Below are positions 38,555-53,962 of a stretch of 64,000 nucleotides of DNA, in pieces. The notes beneath the pieces were generated by a model. It made no database searches and was not told where the DNA came from. It was given only the letters and a program-made list of their open reading frames with translations. The DNA is taken from positions 7,642,447 to 7,706,446 of the forward strand of contig NC_021677.1 of NCBI RefSeq assembly GCF_000247815.1, read 5' to 3'. This DNA is from Ficedula albicollis. Its lineage: Eukaryota; Chordata; Aves; Passeriformes; Muscicapidae. The position numbers and the translations under genes are program-made. Within the stretch, counting starts at the first letter, position 1; every line of letters starts with the position of its first letter.

Positions 38555-41500
38555 TATCAATTATATTGTGTCACAGGCTGCCTTTTCTAGATCAGGGTTA
38601 TGATCATCTGTCAACTTCTCAACTGTTCTAGCAGAAATGCTAAAGTCAGTAAGATATATTACTCCTAAATATTTCTGACAGGAGCTAAGCCAAGGAAGCT
38701 CTGTAGTTTGCACTACAAAGTGGGTTGCAAAGGTGAGCACAAAGTGTCATCACATTAAGGATTTCTGGATTTATAAACGGTGGTTTGATTATTTCCGTTT
38801 TATAGAGGAGTCACTGGAACAAAGGGAGTGGTTTTGTCCTATGATTGTGGATGGAGGCTCCAAGAAAGTCCTCATTAAGCACACTGCCCTTGAAACTCTG
38901 CTAATGCTTTGTCCTTAGCTCAGGCTTCCTCCCAAAGGGTGGAGCTGTTTAAGCAGCCGGTTGGGGTCTGACTGCACTCATTTGAGTTGTGTTTTGAAAG
39001 CTGCCTGCCCCTGCAGCCAGAGCACACCACCTCTCCCTGCCACCACGAATATATTGACACCACTATGGTTATTTACTCCGTGACTGATTTTAATAAGGAG
39101 TACCTTTACATAGTTACAATTGTACCCAAACTATGAGCTGTGGTAGCCGGGCTCACTGGGAGAGTCAAATCAGCGAGGAAAAAAAAAATTAAGGATATGC
39201 TTGGCCTTAGTTTTAGGAGCTGTCTCATCCTGGTTTTAACTGACTTTTCCTCCTGCAGAGTTCTATCCCCAACAGTGCCTCCTGTAGTCAAGGGCTGCAC
39301 TGAACTGCACTATCAGCAAACGTTCAACCCTTACAAAAGAAAAAGAGAACATGAATTAGCTGAAATAAAAGACCTTGGCCAGATTGCTTTGTAGGATAAA
39401 GCATCTTTGTTGTAAGAATGTGGGAAAGGTGAGTCCAACCACAGCTCATCCAGATTCCTTAGACACACACACCCAGTGATATGTATTTGTGAATATTTTC
39501 CACATTTATATTTGCTAACCAAACTAACCAGTTTTTACTTGTTTAATTACTGCCGAAGAAAGAGGAACTGTCAGTGCCTTAAAAGTTATGCCAAAGCACA
39601 GGGTGGGTTCTCTCTGATTCATATGCTTCATGGTTGCAGAAACCAAGACCCAACATCAGGAATGCCAAGCAGTTAAAAAAGCAGTAGCCCAGCTCTATGG
39701 CATATTTTCTAATCTAACTCCCTTATTAAATTAATGTTATTCCTAACTTTCCCAGCAATTTAGCAGCATATCAGCCATTTCATCAAAGCACAAGAAAACA
39801 GGAAGACCTTTGGGGGGTTAAAGTATGGGACCTAACACACTGTGCTATGCTAATGAAGTTTTATTCCTCTTATTTGCCAAGTGAATGAAAGTCATCCCAG
39901 CTCTAACTCTCTCTTTAGCTTCATTGGTACATGACATTACCACAGGAAGTGGATTAAATAAATACATACCAGTTTTTTTTTCACTGAAGTGGAAAAAAAT
40001 CTCTTCTGCTTTGTAAACAGAAAGACATGGAGGTGGTCTATATGAAACTTTTCTGAAAATCACCACCACCATTAAAAACCCAAAATTGTCATAGTCCAGA
40101 AAATTTTCAAGAAACTTGTCAAATTTTGGTCTTTCCATTCCCAGTGAATATATATATAAGTTGGTGGAAGTGTAAGGTGAGGATGCCAGCTACCTCCTCT
40201 ATATATCCCAAATGTGGTCCTAAATCTCACAGGAAGAGAGGGAGATGATACACAGCAAGAAAGAAAATTTGGGGTGATATTCCATGGACATTTGAGTGTG
40301 TTCGAATCAGCATGGAAAATGTGCTCTAATAATGCCCTGTAACATTATTACCATAATGACATCTGCCCCTGGATTTGTGAGAATTTACGCCAGATTATAA
40401 GGAGACACACGGGGAAGCAGACACTTTTGGGTACACATGAATGCAGTGTTCAGCCTTGAGGTGAATTTGCAGGATGATCCTGAACCCTATCAGAGGCCTG
40501 ACATTTCTGCCCATCCATATTGTTCCCATGCTTCTTATTGCTGTCTGATATTAAACTACACTTGACCTCCCTGCTCAGTCTTTTCATCTGCAAATCGCAA
40601 AGAGCAATATTCACCTTTCTTGCAGAAAAGGATTTTAGAGTTGGAGAGATGAGAGTGCTGCCTCTCACCATGGAAAAACCCCAGACAGATGCACAAAAAA
40701 GTCAAGGTTTTGATGTAAAATGGCCACTACTCCACGCACTGTGGAATGAAGGAATGGTGAGCAGGAAAAGATAGATGATTCTCTTGAGACCTGCAAAAGC
40801 AGCTGTCTAAGCCTGGAGACTTCACATCTAGAACCACTTGTCACAGTATCCAAGACGGGTAAATTAACTTAATTACAACAGTCACACACTTGAGAAAACT
40901 GGGACACAGCAAAGAAGCAGCTCATTGTCACCACTGGCCCTATAGCCCAGACCCTTCTGATGGGTAAATCAGTTGTCGGAAAACACCAATGCAAGTTTTA
41001 ATTTCCTAACATAGAATTCAACCCAACACTCTGAGATTAGCCAAGTGTCCCTGAGGTTATTCAGAGGTAAACTAGGGTTTATTTGTTTTGAGTGAAATGA
41101 CGGTGCTGAAACAGTGTTGAAGAGAGAGGGGTTTAGTTCTACAAATCTTGCACCTTGCAGGTTCAAGTAGCCTGTCTAGACAGTGTATTTTATGCTGTGC
41201 TGACAAGTATATAGAGGAACAGTTAAAGAAAGAAGCCTCATATCCATGATTTGAGCAGGAACAAGAAGGATACTGTTCAGGTATGTTTGTTATATCCTCA
41301 GATATGCTGGTGCTGCCAGTACGAGTTTCCCAGGGCCGGGTTCCAAATGCAGTTGTGCCCAACTGAAAAGCAGCACCCCTGGACTCAATTATCCCAGGTC
41401 TTCCCTTCCAATGTCCAGTTATAGACCAAACAATGTTGTCACAGTTGTCTTCACAGCCAGTATGTGGCTGTGTCCAGCACAATGTGTTTCATTGTTACAG

Positions 41501-42993
41501 TAAACACAGTTTTGGGGGGCTGTATTACTGTTTAGGACTGCTTAGGGCTGTTTAGGAGACAAGTGATAAATTCAGGGTTGGGGAATACACAGCAACAAGT
41601 GAAGGCACAGACAAAGCAACATGAAAGAAGCAAAACAAGTTCTGAATGTTACTTTCCCTTAGTAACAATCCCACCCAATAGAAAAACTGCACTGTCAGTG
41701 GTGAGGAACGATTAGGGAAAACTTGCATCACCAGAAAGGTTGTCCCAGAGAAAATTTCTGTCTAGGGAACTGAAAAGTAGAATCCAGTCATTTTTCTGCC
41801 CTGAGCATATCAGGTTATGAGGATTTTGTGCAAGGCTTGAAATAATTTCCGATGCTAAATGTTAACAAGGCTTTCAGATAGTCCTGGGATGTCGGGATGT
41901 AAAAACTGAACTAGATCCGTTTAGACAAGCAAAATGGATATTTAAATAGAAAGCAGCAACCACCAAAAATGTTTTTAAAAATGCTCTTTTGAATAATGTG
42001 ACATACTGTACTGCCAACAAAGGCAGTTTCTGATCAGGACATGCCATGCTTTCCTCTGGAGATTTTGCAGGCAGGGTGGTCTTCCATGAGGGAGGGGAAA
42101 GGGCTTAGTTAACATTACACATCCTTCATATATGCAGGCTGGTAAATGGAAGGCATTGCAGCTGTGCAGTTTGTCACCAAAAAACAAGCTGAAAGGAGTC
42201 TAAATGCAGGAGACCGGCAGAAATATGACCTAGTCACTTTCAACACCTTTGATTCTCACCCTTCAAAATAAAGAAACTTCTCCCACATTTGTGAAGCCTT
42301 GGTCTTTAAAGAGAATGGTCAGATGGTAAAGACAGGGGAAAAAAGGGACAGTGCAAAAATACCCTAATAAGTGATTTATTATTTTCCCATAGACTATAAA
42401 AGAAGCCTGCAGTCCCTTTATACTACATTCTGGAGGTAGGAGCTGCTCTAAAGTCCTCAGCTTCCCTTGTCTTTAAAGATGCCTGTAGAAATCATCTCTG
42501 TGAAAAGGAGGGATATAGCTGGCAAATCAAGTGGATTTCAGTGGGATAAAATATTGCTTCCATTTAAGAAAGCATCCTTGACCAGTTTATATTTAAACCC
42601 AGTGAGACCTAAGCACAGGCTTAAAGCTAAACATATGCTCAAGTCTTCTCCTGAAACAGATACATGTGAGAAAACACTGATCAGTTGGAATATGGGATTC
42701 ATTCTCTGGTTCATCCCCTCTTTTCCTCCTGGAATTTCTAGAGTTTGAAATGTAAAGAATCCATCTAAGCTAATAGGGAGATGTTTATGTAATTATATGT
42801 GTATAGCAGGTACAAAGAACCCATTTTAATATAATAAAATAATGGTCACCTTCCAGGCTAAACAGTTTACTAAGATCACTTGGTTTTTTACTGGCAGACC
42901 TTTAAAAAAATCCACAAGTTGAAAATTTTGTGTCTCACTTTGACAGGTGAAGCAAAGTAATCAAGCCATACTATCTGACAGGTGCTAATTCAA
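38555..42993. other. Noncoding sequence, nothing firmly recognised
   Basis: I see no supportable gene. A 136-codon minus-strand frame (41072-41482) is unrecognised. Around 40888-40935, GAGAAAACTGGGACACAGC faintly resembles the 3' part of MIR-type SINEs, too short to call. There are short A/T tracts near 39180 and 40147. Confidence 0.5.
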
Positions 42994-43359
<366 letters not shown>

Positions 43360-46300
43360 AATAGTGTTTTCCATCCTGTGCAAAGCATGCATTTGAAACA
43401 GGGCATGGATATAGGATTACTATACCATTAGACCCATTCTTCTTTACTTCTGTGATTAAGATTAGAAAGACTTGGGAAACCTGTTTATCAGATTTCTTAA
43501 ATTCCAAAGGTTTTAGCTGTAAAAATTCAGCTCTGGCAAAAAGGAATCATTTAGGAAAAGATGCTATTATTTTTCCTAATCTCAGCCAAAGCTTATTCTG
43601 AAAGATTTTCCACTGAAATAAATGGGATTGTTCACAAAGGCAAGTCTTTCAGCATACATATAAGCAAAAGAATGCTGCATGCAATTTTGAGGCATTTTCC
43701 TTTATTCTCAAGTTACAATATAGTCAAGACGGCCACTTCAGTTTCCAGGCTCACAGCTTGGAGTGCTGCTCCAAAAGCGTATTCCCAGCTGAGATGGGAT
43801 CACCAGTAACTGGGAACAGAACATGGCTGAGCACCTTCAAGAGCATAGTTGGATGCACAGCCCAGGCCATGGCTACTTGCAGTTAGGAGTTTGTGACCAT
43901 TCAATTATTGCAGAGAACTCACTTCACTTCCACTTCCATGGATTTGCCACATCTTTTGGCTGTACCTCCTTCCAGCTGGAGGTTTTAGGGCATGAGTAAG
44001 TGGTTGGGACAGACAGGAAGGGTAACCTGGATCAGCAGCAGCTGGGGCAGCACAGCTGCCCACACACAGAACCTGGGCAGCAGTGCTGGCAATCTCCTGT
44101 GTGGGATCCAGCTGAGGGCATCTTCAAAGCTGCTTTTCCCATGTGTCAGCAGCTATCAGGAGAAGGAATACACAGCCCCATTCAAGCTAGGATGATCCCA
44201 TTTAAGGCTGAGGCATCCCTGCAATGTATAGTCACAAACGTACAGAGAGAGAAAGGATCTATAGTTTTTACACAACAGCAGGACCATCAATAGCATTATA
44301 AACCAAGTACTCATCAGTAACACCATGCTTTTGCTCATTTAATTCAACCTAATTCAGGTCCTTCATGGAAGTCTTTGAGAGACATGATGAAATTTTATTT
44401 TCTAGCTTCCATTCATCCCCAGTCCATGAGATACATACCAGGCTCATACCGCAGTGACCTCCACAACCCACACTTGGCTCTTTACACCTCAGGCTGCTCT
44501 TTCAAATCTCTCAGGTCATTACTCTGCCAGGTGTATATTCTGCACAAAGGACAGAAAAGCCCAAAATCTTGTCACTGCACAAGAGTAACCTGCTTTTAGA
44601 CCTTTATCAGGCATATATTTATACCAGATGGCCTACTTAACACCACAAACCATGAAAATCTATCTTGAATTTCTTTATGAAACACCTAAATTGCTGGGGC
44701 TTGTACCAAGCAATCAGTCCCAAAATTCTGAAATCAAACAATTGCAAAGTCTATGTTATAAAAATAATATGCAGTAATACCAGCTTTAAAAGGTTCAAGA
44801 AATGAGGCACAGCTGCAACCTGCTCACCTTGGACACTCTGAATGGAGCAGTCATGTAAACACAAAGACTCAAAGAGAACACGTTCATTACAATTTCCTGC
44901 AGAAAAAATCTCAGACTGCTACAGAAAACACCAAGATTTTGGGATACTCATCCAAGACATAAGATAGAGGATATGAAGAGATGTTACAGTGCAGAAAAAC
45001 TGTGCTTGGAAATCCTTGGTATTCTACAAGCCCCAGTCAGGTATTCAAAAAACAGAGGAGGATCTTGAAGGAAAAATAGTCATGCTTAACAACAGGTCCC
45101 CGGTACTTAATAAACCATTAACTTTTGAGATATATGCATCTCATGTACATATTTACATATTTAATGAGACATAGATATTTACCATACAGGGCTTTCCTGG
45201 TTTGCTTTTTTTCCACCCCATAATACTATTTCAGAAAACTAAATTTAGTACACAGTTTCTGCAATAAAATCTTCCCCTCTGAATCGCATACTGAAAAGAA
45301 CAAAAGCACTCTGACTTTCTGAGACTACTGTCATTACTAAATGAAGTAATTTTGTGATTAAAATAATTCTTTGAAGAAAAATATCCAAATTAATATCTCC
45401 CTACTTTTTAGTAGGAATGGGTAATGTCAAATTTCTGCTGCACTGCCTGCTCTGAAACACCTATGTAAATTGATAAAACCAACCCAAACTGATCTGATTT
45501 GGTTCCCTTTTTTTTTTTTTCTAGATGGTGGAAATTTTTTTTCTTTTTTCCTGACTCATGAAAGACACCAGACAGTGATGTGGACGATGTGGTGAAAGCT
45601 CTGAAGAAAAAAAATCTACTTAAGTCAAGGAATAGGGGAAGTGGTCACTCTGTGAGGTCATTTTCCTGTGAGACTGTGACAGCTGGAGAAAATTAACCAA
45701 AATATCTGCATTCCAAAGAGGTATAAAAAGAAGAAAGAAAGGGAGGGGAGGGGTCAAATGTCTTGTGGAAACCTGTAGGAACGCCAATGGTATTTTGTAC
45801 ATGTGCTCACTCAATCTGGTTTCCTGACAAAATTCTGCAAAAATAGGAGGAGATTTTTAAAGTCTCAGAGAGTAGTCAGGCAGCCAGCTTCCTTAAAAGT
45901 GAGCAGGACATTCATTAAACTTGAACTGATTAGCTGCATTGGATTTTTTCTCTGATGCTGGCACAGAGACCACACAGAAATTTTATTCCTAACACTTTAT
46001 TACCATTTGAACTGTTACAGATCAGTCACACTTCCAGAGTGGAAGAGCTTGGAAGACAGCAATAATGCCAAGGTAATCAGATGGGTTCTTTGGTTTCCAT
46101 GTTTATTTTTCATGGAAATAGCCAGTGAATGCCAAATTTGTTTCTACACTATTTCTGAATCCCTAGCATTGCTTTTGTTTCACGATAAAGTATAACCAAT
46201 TTTTTTTCAGATATTTTAAAAACTAATTTTTATTCTTTTAAAAAATCCCACAGGTTTTCATGTCATATTTCTCCTAGGCCAGAACTAAAACTGAACTTTA

Positions 46301-48002
46301 AACCCTGAATCCTGAGAAAATTAGTGAGTTTTTGTGAAACATTTTGACTCTGCAAAAGTTGAATATTAATTGAAACCATACCTTCCTACCTTCAGAGTAC
46401 TTTCATCCCTGTGGATCCTCTGGCCATTTCAGACTAGTCTGCAAAGAAAAAGAACAGAAAACAAAGTCTCTTTGAGGTGAAGCAGCTCACTGTTGTAATT
46501 TCAAGCAATGAAATCAATTCATGCATGAGGGATTCTGAGGTAACAAAACTCTGCCCAGGTCCCTCTGCAGACCCAGTCTCAGGCACTCCCTCAGTGGAAG
46601 GAAGCAAGACAGGCAGGACACAGGCAGGACTCAGGAGATTACATCCATGAGTAGAAGCAAATTAAAGGGACTCAAAAGCAGAATTAAGATCTATTTTCAG
46701 CCTCACAAGCATTACAGTTGAGGTGAGGATTTCAACAGAACGCAGGTCTCATTTGAGTAACTAAATTTTACAGACCAGTCTATACTTGTGACCTCCTCCT
46801 CCAAGATCCAGAGCCAGATTACCCTCTGAAAATTCATCTGCCTCTTGAGGGTTTTTTTGGAAGCTGTGCCTTTCCAAAAGCCCTGTGCTAAAATAATAGC
46901 TTTCTAAAATTGCTGATAAGAGGCAGAAAGACAAACAAATGCTACAGAGAACTTTAGACATTGCAACCCATACCAGATTATCTACAAGTGGAGAAGCAAC
47001 TATCCCACATCTGCAGCAAGGCTGTGCATTGTGGTGAGATCGGGACATTCCCTGTTCACTGCTGGTTTCACATTCATTACACCCAGGATAAATAGCATGA
47101 CCTTTAGTCAGCAAAAGCAGAATCTACAAAGTTGCAGGAGGATTTCACATGGTCTCCAAAACCTAACTCAGCAACACTGTATTCTTTCCATTGCAAAACA
47201 CCACCAAGCCCTCATAACACCTCTCCCCGCACTGGGGGTTTCCTTGACCTGGTCATGGCTGCGTTTATTCCTGCCATAGAAATGGCAACTTTGCCAGAGT
47301 AGCTTTCCTGGGTACTTTGACTGCTTATTGCTGTTCATACGAAAGGAGAAGTAGTTTATGAGAACCTTTCTGCTACTTGTCATATTTCTCTCTCAGTACT
47401 TTTCTGGGTTAATGTGATTAATTTTTAAAAGGTAAATATTGAAATACATTTATTGACATCCTATTATTTGTGATTGTTTACATATGGAAGACAAATCCTC
47501 TCCTCCACTCGAAGCCAAAATAAACAGATCTTGTACAGGCAAGTTTCAAACTGTCCGAGGGTGCTGGGTTTATCACCACAGGCTGCAGAGCTGTTTGATG
47601 CCTATTCCTGCACCCCAGGTATGCTTTTTGCAAAGATGCTGTGTTTCCTAGAGAATCTTCAGGCACAGTTAGTACCTTTCAGCTTTGACTGAAGAAATGT
47701 CAACTTAGCAACTTTCATTTTTACATTCTTAATTAATAAAGTGAAGAAAGACATGACAACGTTAAAAGAAGATATTTGGACTATTTACTACCTTGACTGT
47801 GAGACTGAAAAGCACTGTAAAAGGCAGGGTGATCTGACTTCTTAACCTAATTCAAGGAACCATTTTCAAATTAGCTAATTTTAATGAGAGGATAAAGTAT
47901 GCAAAAACCCTTAACACCTTGCAAGTTCAAAGGGATACAAAATTCTTTTTTAAAAAGTTACAGAATAATTCACTAACCAGTCTCCTAATTCTTCACTGAA
48001 TT

Positions 48003-48048
48003 CTGTGTTTGAAAATCTATGAAGTCTGTGTTTGAAAATCTATGAAGT
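48003..48048. repeat. 23-bp perfect tandem duplication
   Basis: Two identical 23-bp units starting CTGTGTTTGAAAATCTATG, at 48003 and 48026. Confidence 0.9.
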
Positions 48049-51000
48049 CTTTCTTAAACAAAAAAAAATTTGTAGAGAAGTAGCTGTCAATATATCTACA
48101 TCAAATAATAGTGTCCTATTCAGGAAAAACCCAGCACTTTTATGCTTCAAATGATTATACTTATAACCAAGTATATTAATCTGAGAACACGTATTTGATA
48201 GAAGCATGGAAAGTAATGTTGAACTCATATTAATCTGTGAATCTCTCTGTAACAGAGCTGAAAACAAAAATAAACGCACAATTAAATGTTACCAGTGTTT
48301 ATCATACAGGGTGATGTTCTGGTGTTGGCTTTCAGGTAAGGACATTCCTCATCATAAACTTATTTCTCCTGGATTATCATTTAAAAAAGAGGCAAGAAGC
48401 TTATGAATTATTTTCTGCTACTAGGAAGGTGAGTAGATTATAACCATTTTTGTTCCATGGATTAATCTCATTGCTTTGCCTACAGGGTTTACTTAAAATG
48501 TTACCATTTGCATTTTTCATCCACTTGCCGGCCATAAATGACTTTCTAGGTCCAAGGCAGTGGATTGTAGAATTGCTGACTTCACTGCTGGAGCACTGCA
48601 GAAGAGAAGAAACTGGATGAGACAGAGCAAGTCCTAAATGCCTTCCATAATTAACAAACATGGCAGGACAAGTTATGAAAAACAAAGCAGACTGGACAGA
48701 TTTATGCTTGAAGTCTGGTACTTTTGAAGGACTGTCCAACTACAAAAAGTCTCTTTTGATCTACATTAATTGAAAGCAGTTAAAATTCAATCGCACGTTT
48801 ACAGCCACAGGTTTAAAACTAGGTCCTAATCTTGCATCAATCTGAAATTCTCTGGTCAGACTGGAATGCCTCCCTTCTGTGTCCAGCCTGCAGAGGATAC
48901 AAGTCTAATGACAGCTGTCTTTAGTTCCAGCTGGAGGGTCCATGGTTGTGGCCTCAGAATTCCCTGACCTCAATCCTGAGTAGCATCCACAGTGATGATC
49001 ATCCCGGATCTCTGGCAGCTCACAGCAACTACCACTTGAGGAGGCAACGAGTTCTCTGTGGATGCAGCCACTTGTTCCTGGTTTGTTTTCTCGGGGTAAT
49101 AAGAGAACAGGATTCAGCTGGGTGTGACACACTGCTTCCCCAGCTGGTCTGAGATGGAGAGAGCAGCATCTCCCTTCTATTTTTTTGGGAGGCAGGAGAT
49201 GGAGTTCACAGTTTGCAGTGGCACTGGTCAGCAAGATGAAACCCCCATGAGCATGGCTGTAGGGGGATGCAGTCAGCCTCGCCTTTGACCAGGTGAAGGA
49301 AGGGTAAAGGAAGGCATAAAGAATCAAGAAACCACATTTATTCCCAAGGTTGCTCTTAGATTAAAACTGGCAGGGCAAACCTTAAGTCCCACCAGACAAC
49401 AGGACTCCATCTCACATGACAGGGACAGATCAGGCAACTGCTTGCCCAGATCCATTAATCTGCACCGACACTGACTGCAGGAGCAACATTCAAGCCCAGC
49501 TCTGAATCTTCTCACAAATCAAAATTTTGCATGTTATATTCAGGATTCATGAACCCCTACCCTTTTAGTTCCCCCCACAAAAACACTGAGAGGTAAACAA
49601 ATTCTGCTTGAATATTTCACTATGTTATGTATAAGGAGAGCTTTGCTAAAGAGGTTGCACTATTGCACTGTCTTGACTAATAGTTTGTGTGACATGCATA
49701 AGGAAGACCAGATTTTTGCTAATTTAAGAATTTTTTTGTCCAAGGACAGCTTGTAAAACCTGTTAACATGAATTGTGTCTGAGCTGATGAGGCAAAAAGA
49801 AAACACTGAATCCAGACCTTCAATATTATATTGGTGTTTCTGAACTTTTATTAGCTTTCTTGCATAAAATCAATTTAATAAGGGGAGCAGTGTTTTGGTA
49901 ATGCATCAAAAGCAGTTCTTCTCTTCAAAGGGCATCTTTTTCACTCAATCTCTCCTCTAAAGACAGTGACATTAGTTTTGTAAATTAATAAACAGGCCAG
50001 CATCTGAGGACTGCATGAAGCCTCCATCACCCCTTATTGTGCTTTCTCTTCTGACCCCACTTTCCAGTGCAGGGCCCTCATCTCAACAACAATACCCTGA
50101 AAGCCTGTGTGGCACTCTGGGATCACACTTGAAAAGGTCTTTGGCTGAGGCTGGCTTTCAAGGAGGGGGGACAATTGGCAAGGGGCCTGTGGCTATTCAT
50201 GCAGAACAAGCGGTGAAAAATGCCTGAAGTCAGATTCAGGGGTGGGCAGTGCCCAAAAAAGAAAGCCCACATAACATGAATGGCTGCTGCTAGGAGACTA
50301 AAACCAAAGGCATGCTACTAGCAGGCCTCCATGTGCCGACATCAATAGGTTCATCCTATCCCTATTAGGGGCCTAAAATGGTGGAGAAACATGAGAAGGG
50401 ACTATAAGCAGGAAAAGAAAATAATACCAAAGTACACAACGGTCAATGCTTATATTGTTATACTAAACACTTAGGAGAAGGAAATAATATTTTCGATGTT
50501 CAGCAGCTTTTCTGCTGACAGGTGTTGCGTGGGTTGCAAAATCTGATAAGCAAAATAGCCATGGCACATTTTCTTGGAGGAAGAAAGCCATGCACTTTAG
50601 TAATTAGTTATTTCTCATGCCCATAATTAAGCATGATTATAAAAACATATCGGAAATGCCAGGCCTGAGTTAGAATGGCTCCAGACCTGATGTTGGAGCA
50701 GCTCCAGTCCCCTGGCTGTGCACACACAAGTCCAGTTTGATTCCAAACCCAGCAGTGCTGGTCATAGGGAAACAGGAGGTCTACATGTTTATTAAAGGAA
50801 ACCACTATAATGCACCACAAAAGCATTTCAGTGGCATACAAATGACCCAAACCTCAACTGTGCTCAGGGTTAGGAAGGCTGAGAGGTGCTGTCTGCAATG
50901 CCAAAGGCCTCCAGCCCAAAAAGGGCCATTGTGAAGAATTTACATTGCTTTAATTCATGAGGTAGCTCTGTTTTTTCTTCTTATAAAATACAGCTAACCT

Positions 51001-52029
51001 CCCATATTTACATCCTTACATTTCACACTGGAAAGCACAGACTGATGATCACTTTTGAAAGAAAGTAAAGGCTGTGCAAGTTCATTAATTTCAGCAGCTT
51101 TCAGAAAGTGACGAAACAGTTTCTGTAGGAACAACCTATTCTCTCTAAAATCCTTTTCACTTCGATACAGATGTTGGCTCTTGGCTAGCAAAAACCTTGA
51201 AAAAATTAATTACAATGTCTAGTCATGTTTGGACCAATTTCTAGGTGTGATATCAGCTCTTAAAAAATGATCACATTATTTGGTTTATGAGTAATAATGT
51301 CTGACTAAAAAGGTGAAAAATACAGTGTGATGCTATAATCAAGTGATTTATTTCAAGGGGTGATGTTTATTATTTGGTGTGGAAGAAATCTCCCTATCTT
51401 GCTTTTTCAATTATCTATTCCTGCAATCTGAATTTCCAAGCCTAAGTTAGTTAACAACCTCTTTCCTTCCTGCACTAGGAGGTAACAGCTGCCAAAAGGA
51501 AAGTAAGACCCTTGTTATTGCTGTACTCTGCCCTACACAAGGGGTAGGAAGAAAAGAGCAGCTCCCAGCCAAAAGAGGTGAGAGCAGTAGGAGTCAGCCT
51601 CAGATTTCCCTCATTTGGTTGCTGGTTTGGGAACTTAACTGAGTGGGCAAGTGGTAAATCTGATGCAATCTGCTGTCTTCCAGTGCGAGGAAAGGGGCTG
51701 TGCACGCTGCAGCAGCAAAGCTGCTGTGATCTACTGATACATCAGGAAGGTTCTAAAGCAACAATTCAGTGCTGCTTGTTTGTCCATTTAGATTAAAAAT
51801 TTCTTAATCCACGATGAGGTAATCTTAGCCCTATGTGTGATCTCAGCACTTGCTTATGTTTCTCTTGTATATAAAAATTGCTCCTGTAAATGACTGCTTC
51901 CAGCAGAAAATCTGTGCCATTTTGTATCTCCTTGTGTATTGAAGAACAACAATATCTAACTGCTCGAATGTTTGAAAAAACCTCAAGAACACTAAAACCT
52001 CAAGAACTTTATATAGAGAGAGTTTACAG

Positions 52030-52031
<2 letters not shown>

Positions 52032-52065
<34 letters not shown>
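52032..52065. repeat. (TA)17 dinucleotide microsatellite
   Basis: Seventeen perfect TA units, self-complementary and therefore able to extrude as a hairpin. Confidence 0.97.
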
Positions 52066-52067
<2 letters not shown>

Positions 52068-52611
52068 TTTTATAGATTGAGCAAATGGACATGAGTAAGG
52101 CTAAATGAAGCTGCGCTGCTACTCTGCCAGAGGAACTCTGTGTCTTGGGTGGTTGTGATTCCTGTGGCTCTCAAGGTTGGGTATTTGGGACTTGGTATTT
52201 AATTCATTCAGAGAAGCAAGTAAAGGTGTTTATATGTGGGTAAGCCCAAGCCTCTAAAATCAAGAAATTAAAAACCCATATCTTGAGGCCACTGCTTCTC
52301 TTCCTCTCTTCTTCATGGATGAGCAAATAATTTTCCCCCCAACAAAAAGATTAATCCTTACAGGAATTTGTAAAGCACAAAGAATTTGAAATATTTGTAA
52401 AGCACAGAATTGTATCTGAGAGAATTAAGTTTACTTTTGAGTGTGAAGCACTGCATGAAATAAAAAAAGAGTCAAGACCTGTAAGATCCAGTCTTGCCTC
52501 CCGAAGTGAAAAGTTTATCTACATTTCTAAGACTGGAAATTTTAAAAACCCTGTTCATATCTCATGATGGGCATATACAGCGGTTTTCTGTGAACTTAAT
52601 GTAGACATAAA

Positions 52612-52633
52612 TGTGTGTGTATATATATATATA
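52612..52633. repeat. (TG)n(TA)n compound microsatellite
   Basis: TGTGTGTGT followed directly by a perfect ATATATATATATA stretch. Confidence 0.9.
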
Positions 52634-53920
52634 CACCCTCATAAATGCTAAGGACAAACTAACTCTCTAGATATGTCTTTCTCCAGGAATTAAAGTCATA
52701 TAAGGTACCATAGGTAAGTTCCTAACATTCTCTAGACAAAAAAGTTAGACTGAATCTCTTCCACTCTAAAGAGCAAGAATTTTACTATCTAGGATTTCAG
52801 TTTAGCTTCCATAGACCTTTGAATATCTTTACCAGTTTCAAAGAGCATTTTCACATTTTCCCTTATCTAGTTACATTGGCACATGCAAAGTAATATATTC
52901 AGCACGTGTCAAATTTGACATGAAAAAGTACTTGAATGTTTCAGGATTTTCAGGATTCTTCAATGGATTGTGGATATAATTTGTGGCATTTGAAGGAGGA
53001 TCTTCCTAGCTTTGCGAGTTGAGAAAACAATCTTCAAAAGCCTGAAGAAATGTATCTTTTTAAAATTTGTGAGATCTGAAAGGAAAAGGGTGGGTGGTCT
53101 GAGACCTTCAGAAGGTCTCTTATCCTCTGACCCATGAGACCATTAGTTCACATAACCCAACAAATAGCTATTTGAGTCCAAGGGTATAAAGAAAGGTGGC
53201 AATAAAAATAAATTACAAAACAAAAGGAATAAAAATAAGTAGTTCAAGGGCATGTTTTCTCCTGTGAAATCTGAAAAGTGTATAGCTTGTTCCATTATGT
53301 CTATTCAGACAACATGCCTACTTTATCTTGTCAAGAAAAAGTAAGATTAAACTGCCATGGGTACCTAACTGCAGAAAAAAGGTATGTTACTGATACTTAA
53401 AGTCTGCTGTGTGTATGCCCTCTACCCAACTTGTCTGTTGGATGTTTAGCCACTGTTTTCTTCTTAAACCAAGGGGTTTTGCATACCAAACCAGCAAATT
53501 CCACTTAATAATTTAACTGCAAGCACAAGACTGTTGGGAGAGAGCAGAAGACCTGGCTGGTCTACAGGAGCTGCCCTTGTACACATCTCCCAGCTCCAGA
53601 CCCCTACAGAACAAATTGTACTCTCAGAATTTTGGCCAAGAGTCTCTAAAAATTTGGGATTTCACGTAACTTGTTGTTTCCTTGCCATTAAAAACATTGA
53701 GGAAAAGCCATATATTGCACTGAGTCTTACTTATCATCAGGTTTAGTCCCCTGTGGTGTTCTTTCTTCCTTTTTTTTTTATTCCAAAGAGCACTCTCTAA
53801 ACATGTCATAACAGCAACCAGAGCCAGACAGCATGTGGAAAATGAGAATATCTTCCTAAATACTAAAACCATTAGGCAGCACTTGTTTTCTATTTGAAAA
53901 CCAGAAATCAGATGATTTTT

Positions 53921-53962
53921 CAGTGAAATAGCAAACATCCACAGTGAAATAGCAAACATCCA
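53921..53962. repeat. 21-bp tandem duplication
   Basis: Two identical 21-bp units beginning CAGTGAAATAGCAAACATCC at 53921 and 53942, followed by a partial third unit (TAGTGAAAT). Confidence 0.9.

Noticed and set aside
40888..40935. MIR/L2 3'-end-like phrase GAGAAAACTGGGACACAGC
   Set aside because: Short and degenerate; could be chance.
41072..41482. 136-codon Cys/Trp-containing minus-strand frame, considered as a secreted-protein exon
   Set aside because: No signal peptide and no recognisable cysteine pattern; composition fits chance.
48905..49327. 140-codon Cys-containing minus-strand frame
   Set aside because: No motif or cysteine spacing of a known domain, and no supporting splice sites recognised; chance frame in moderately GC-rich DNA.
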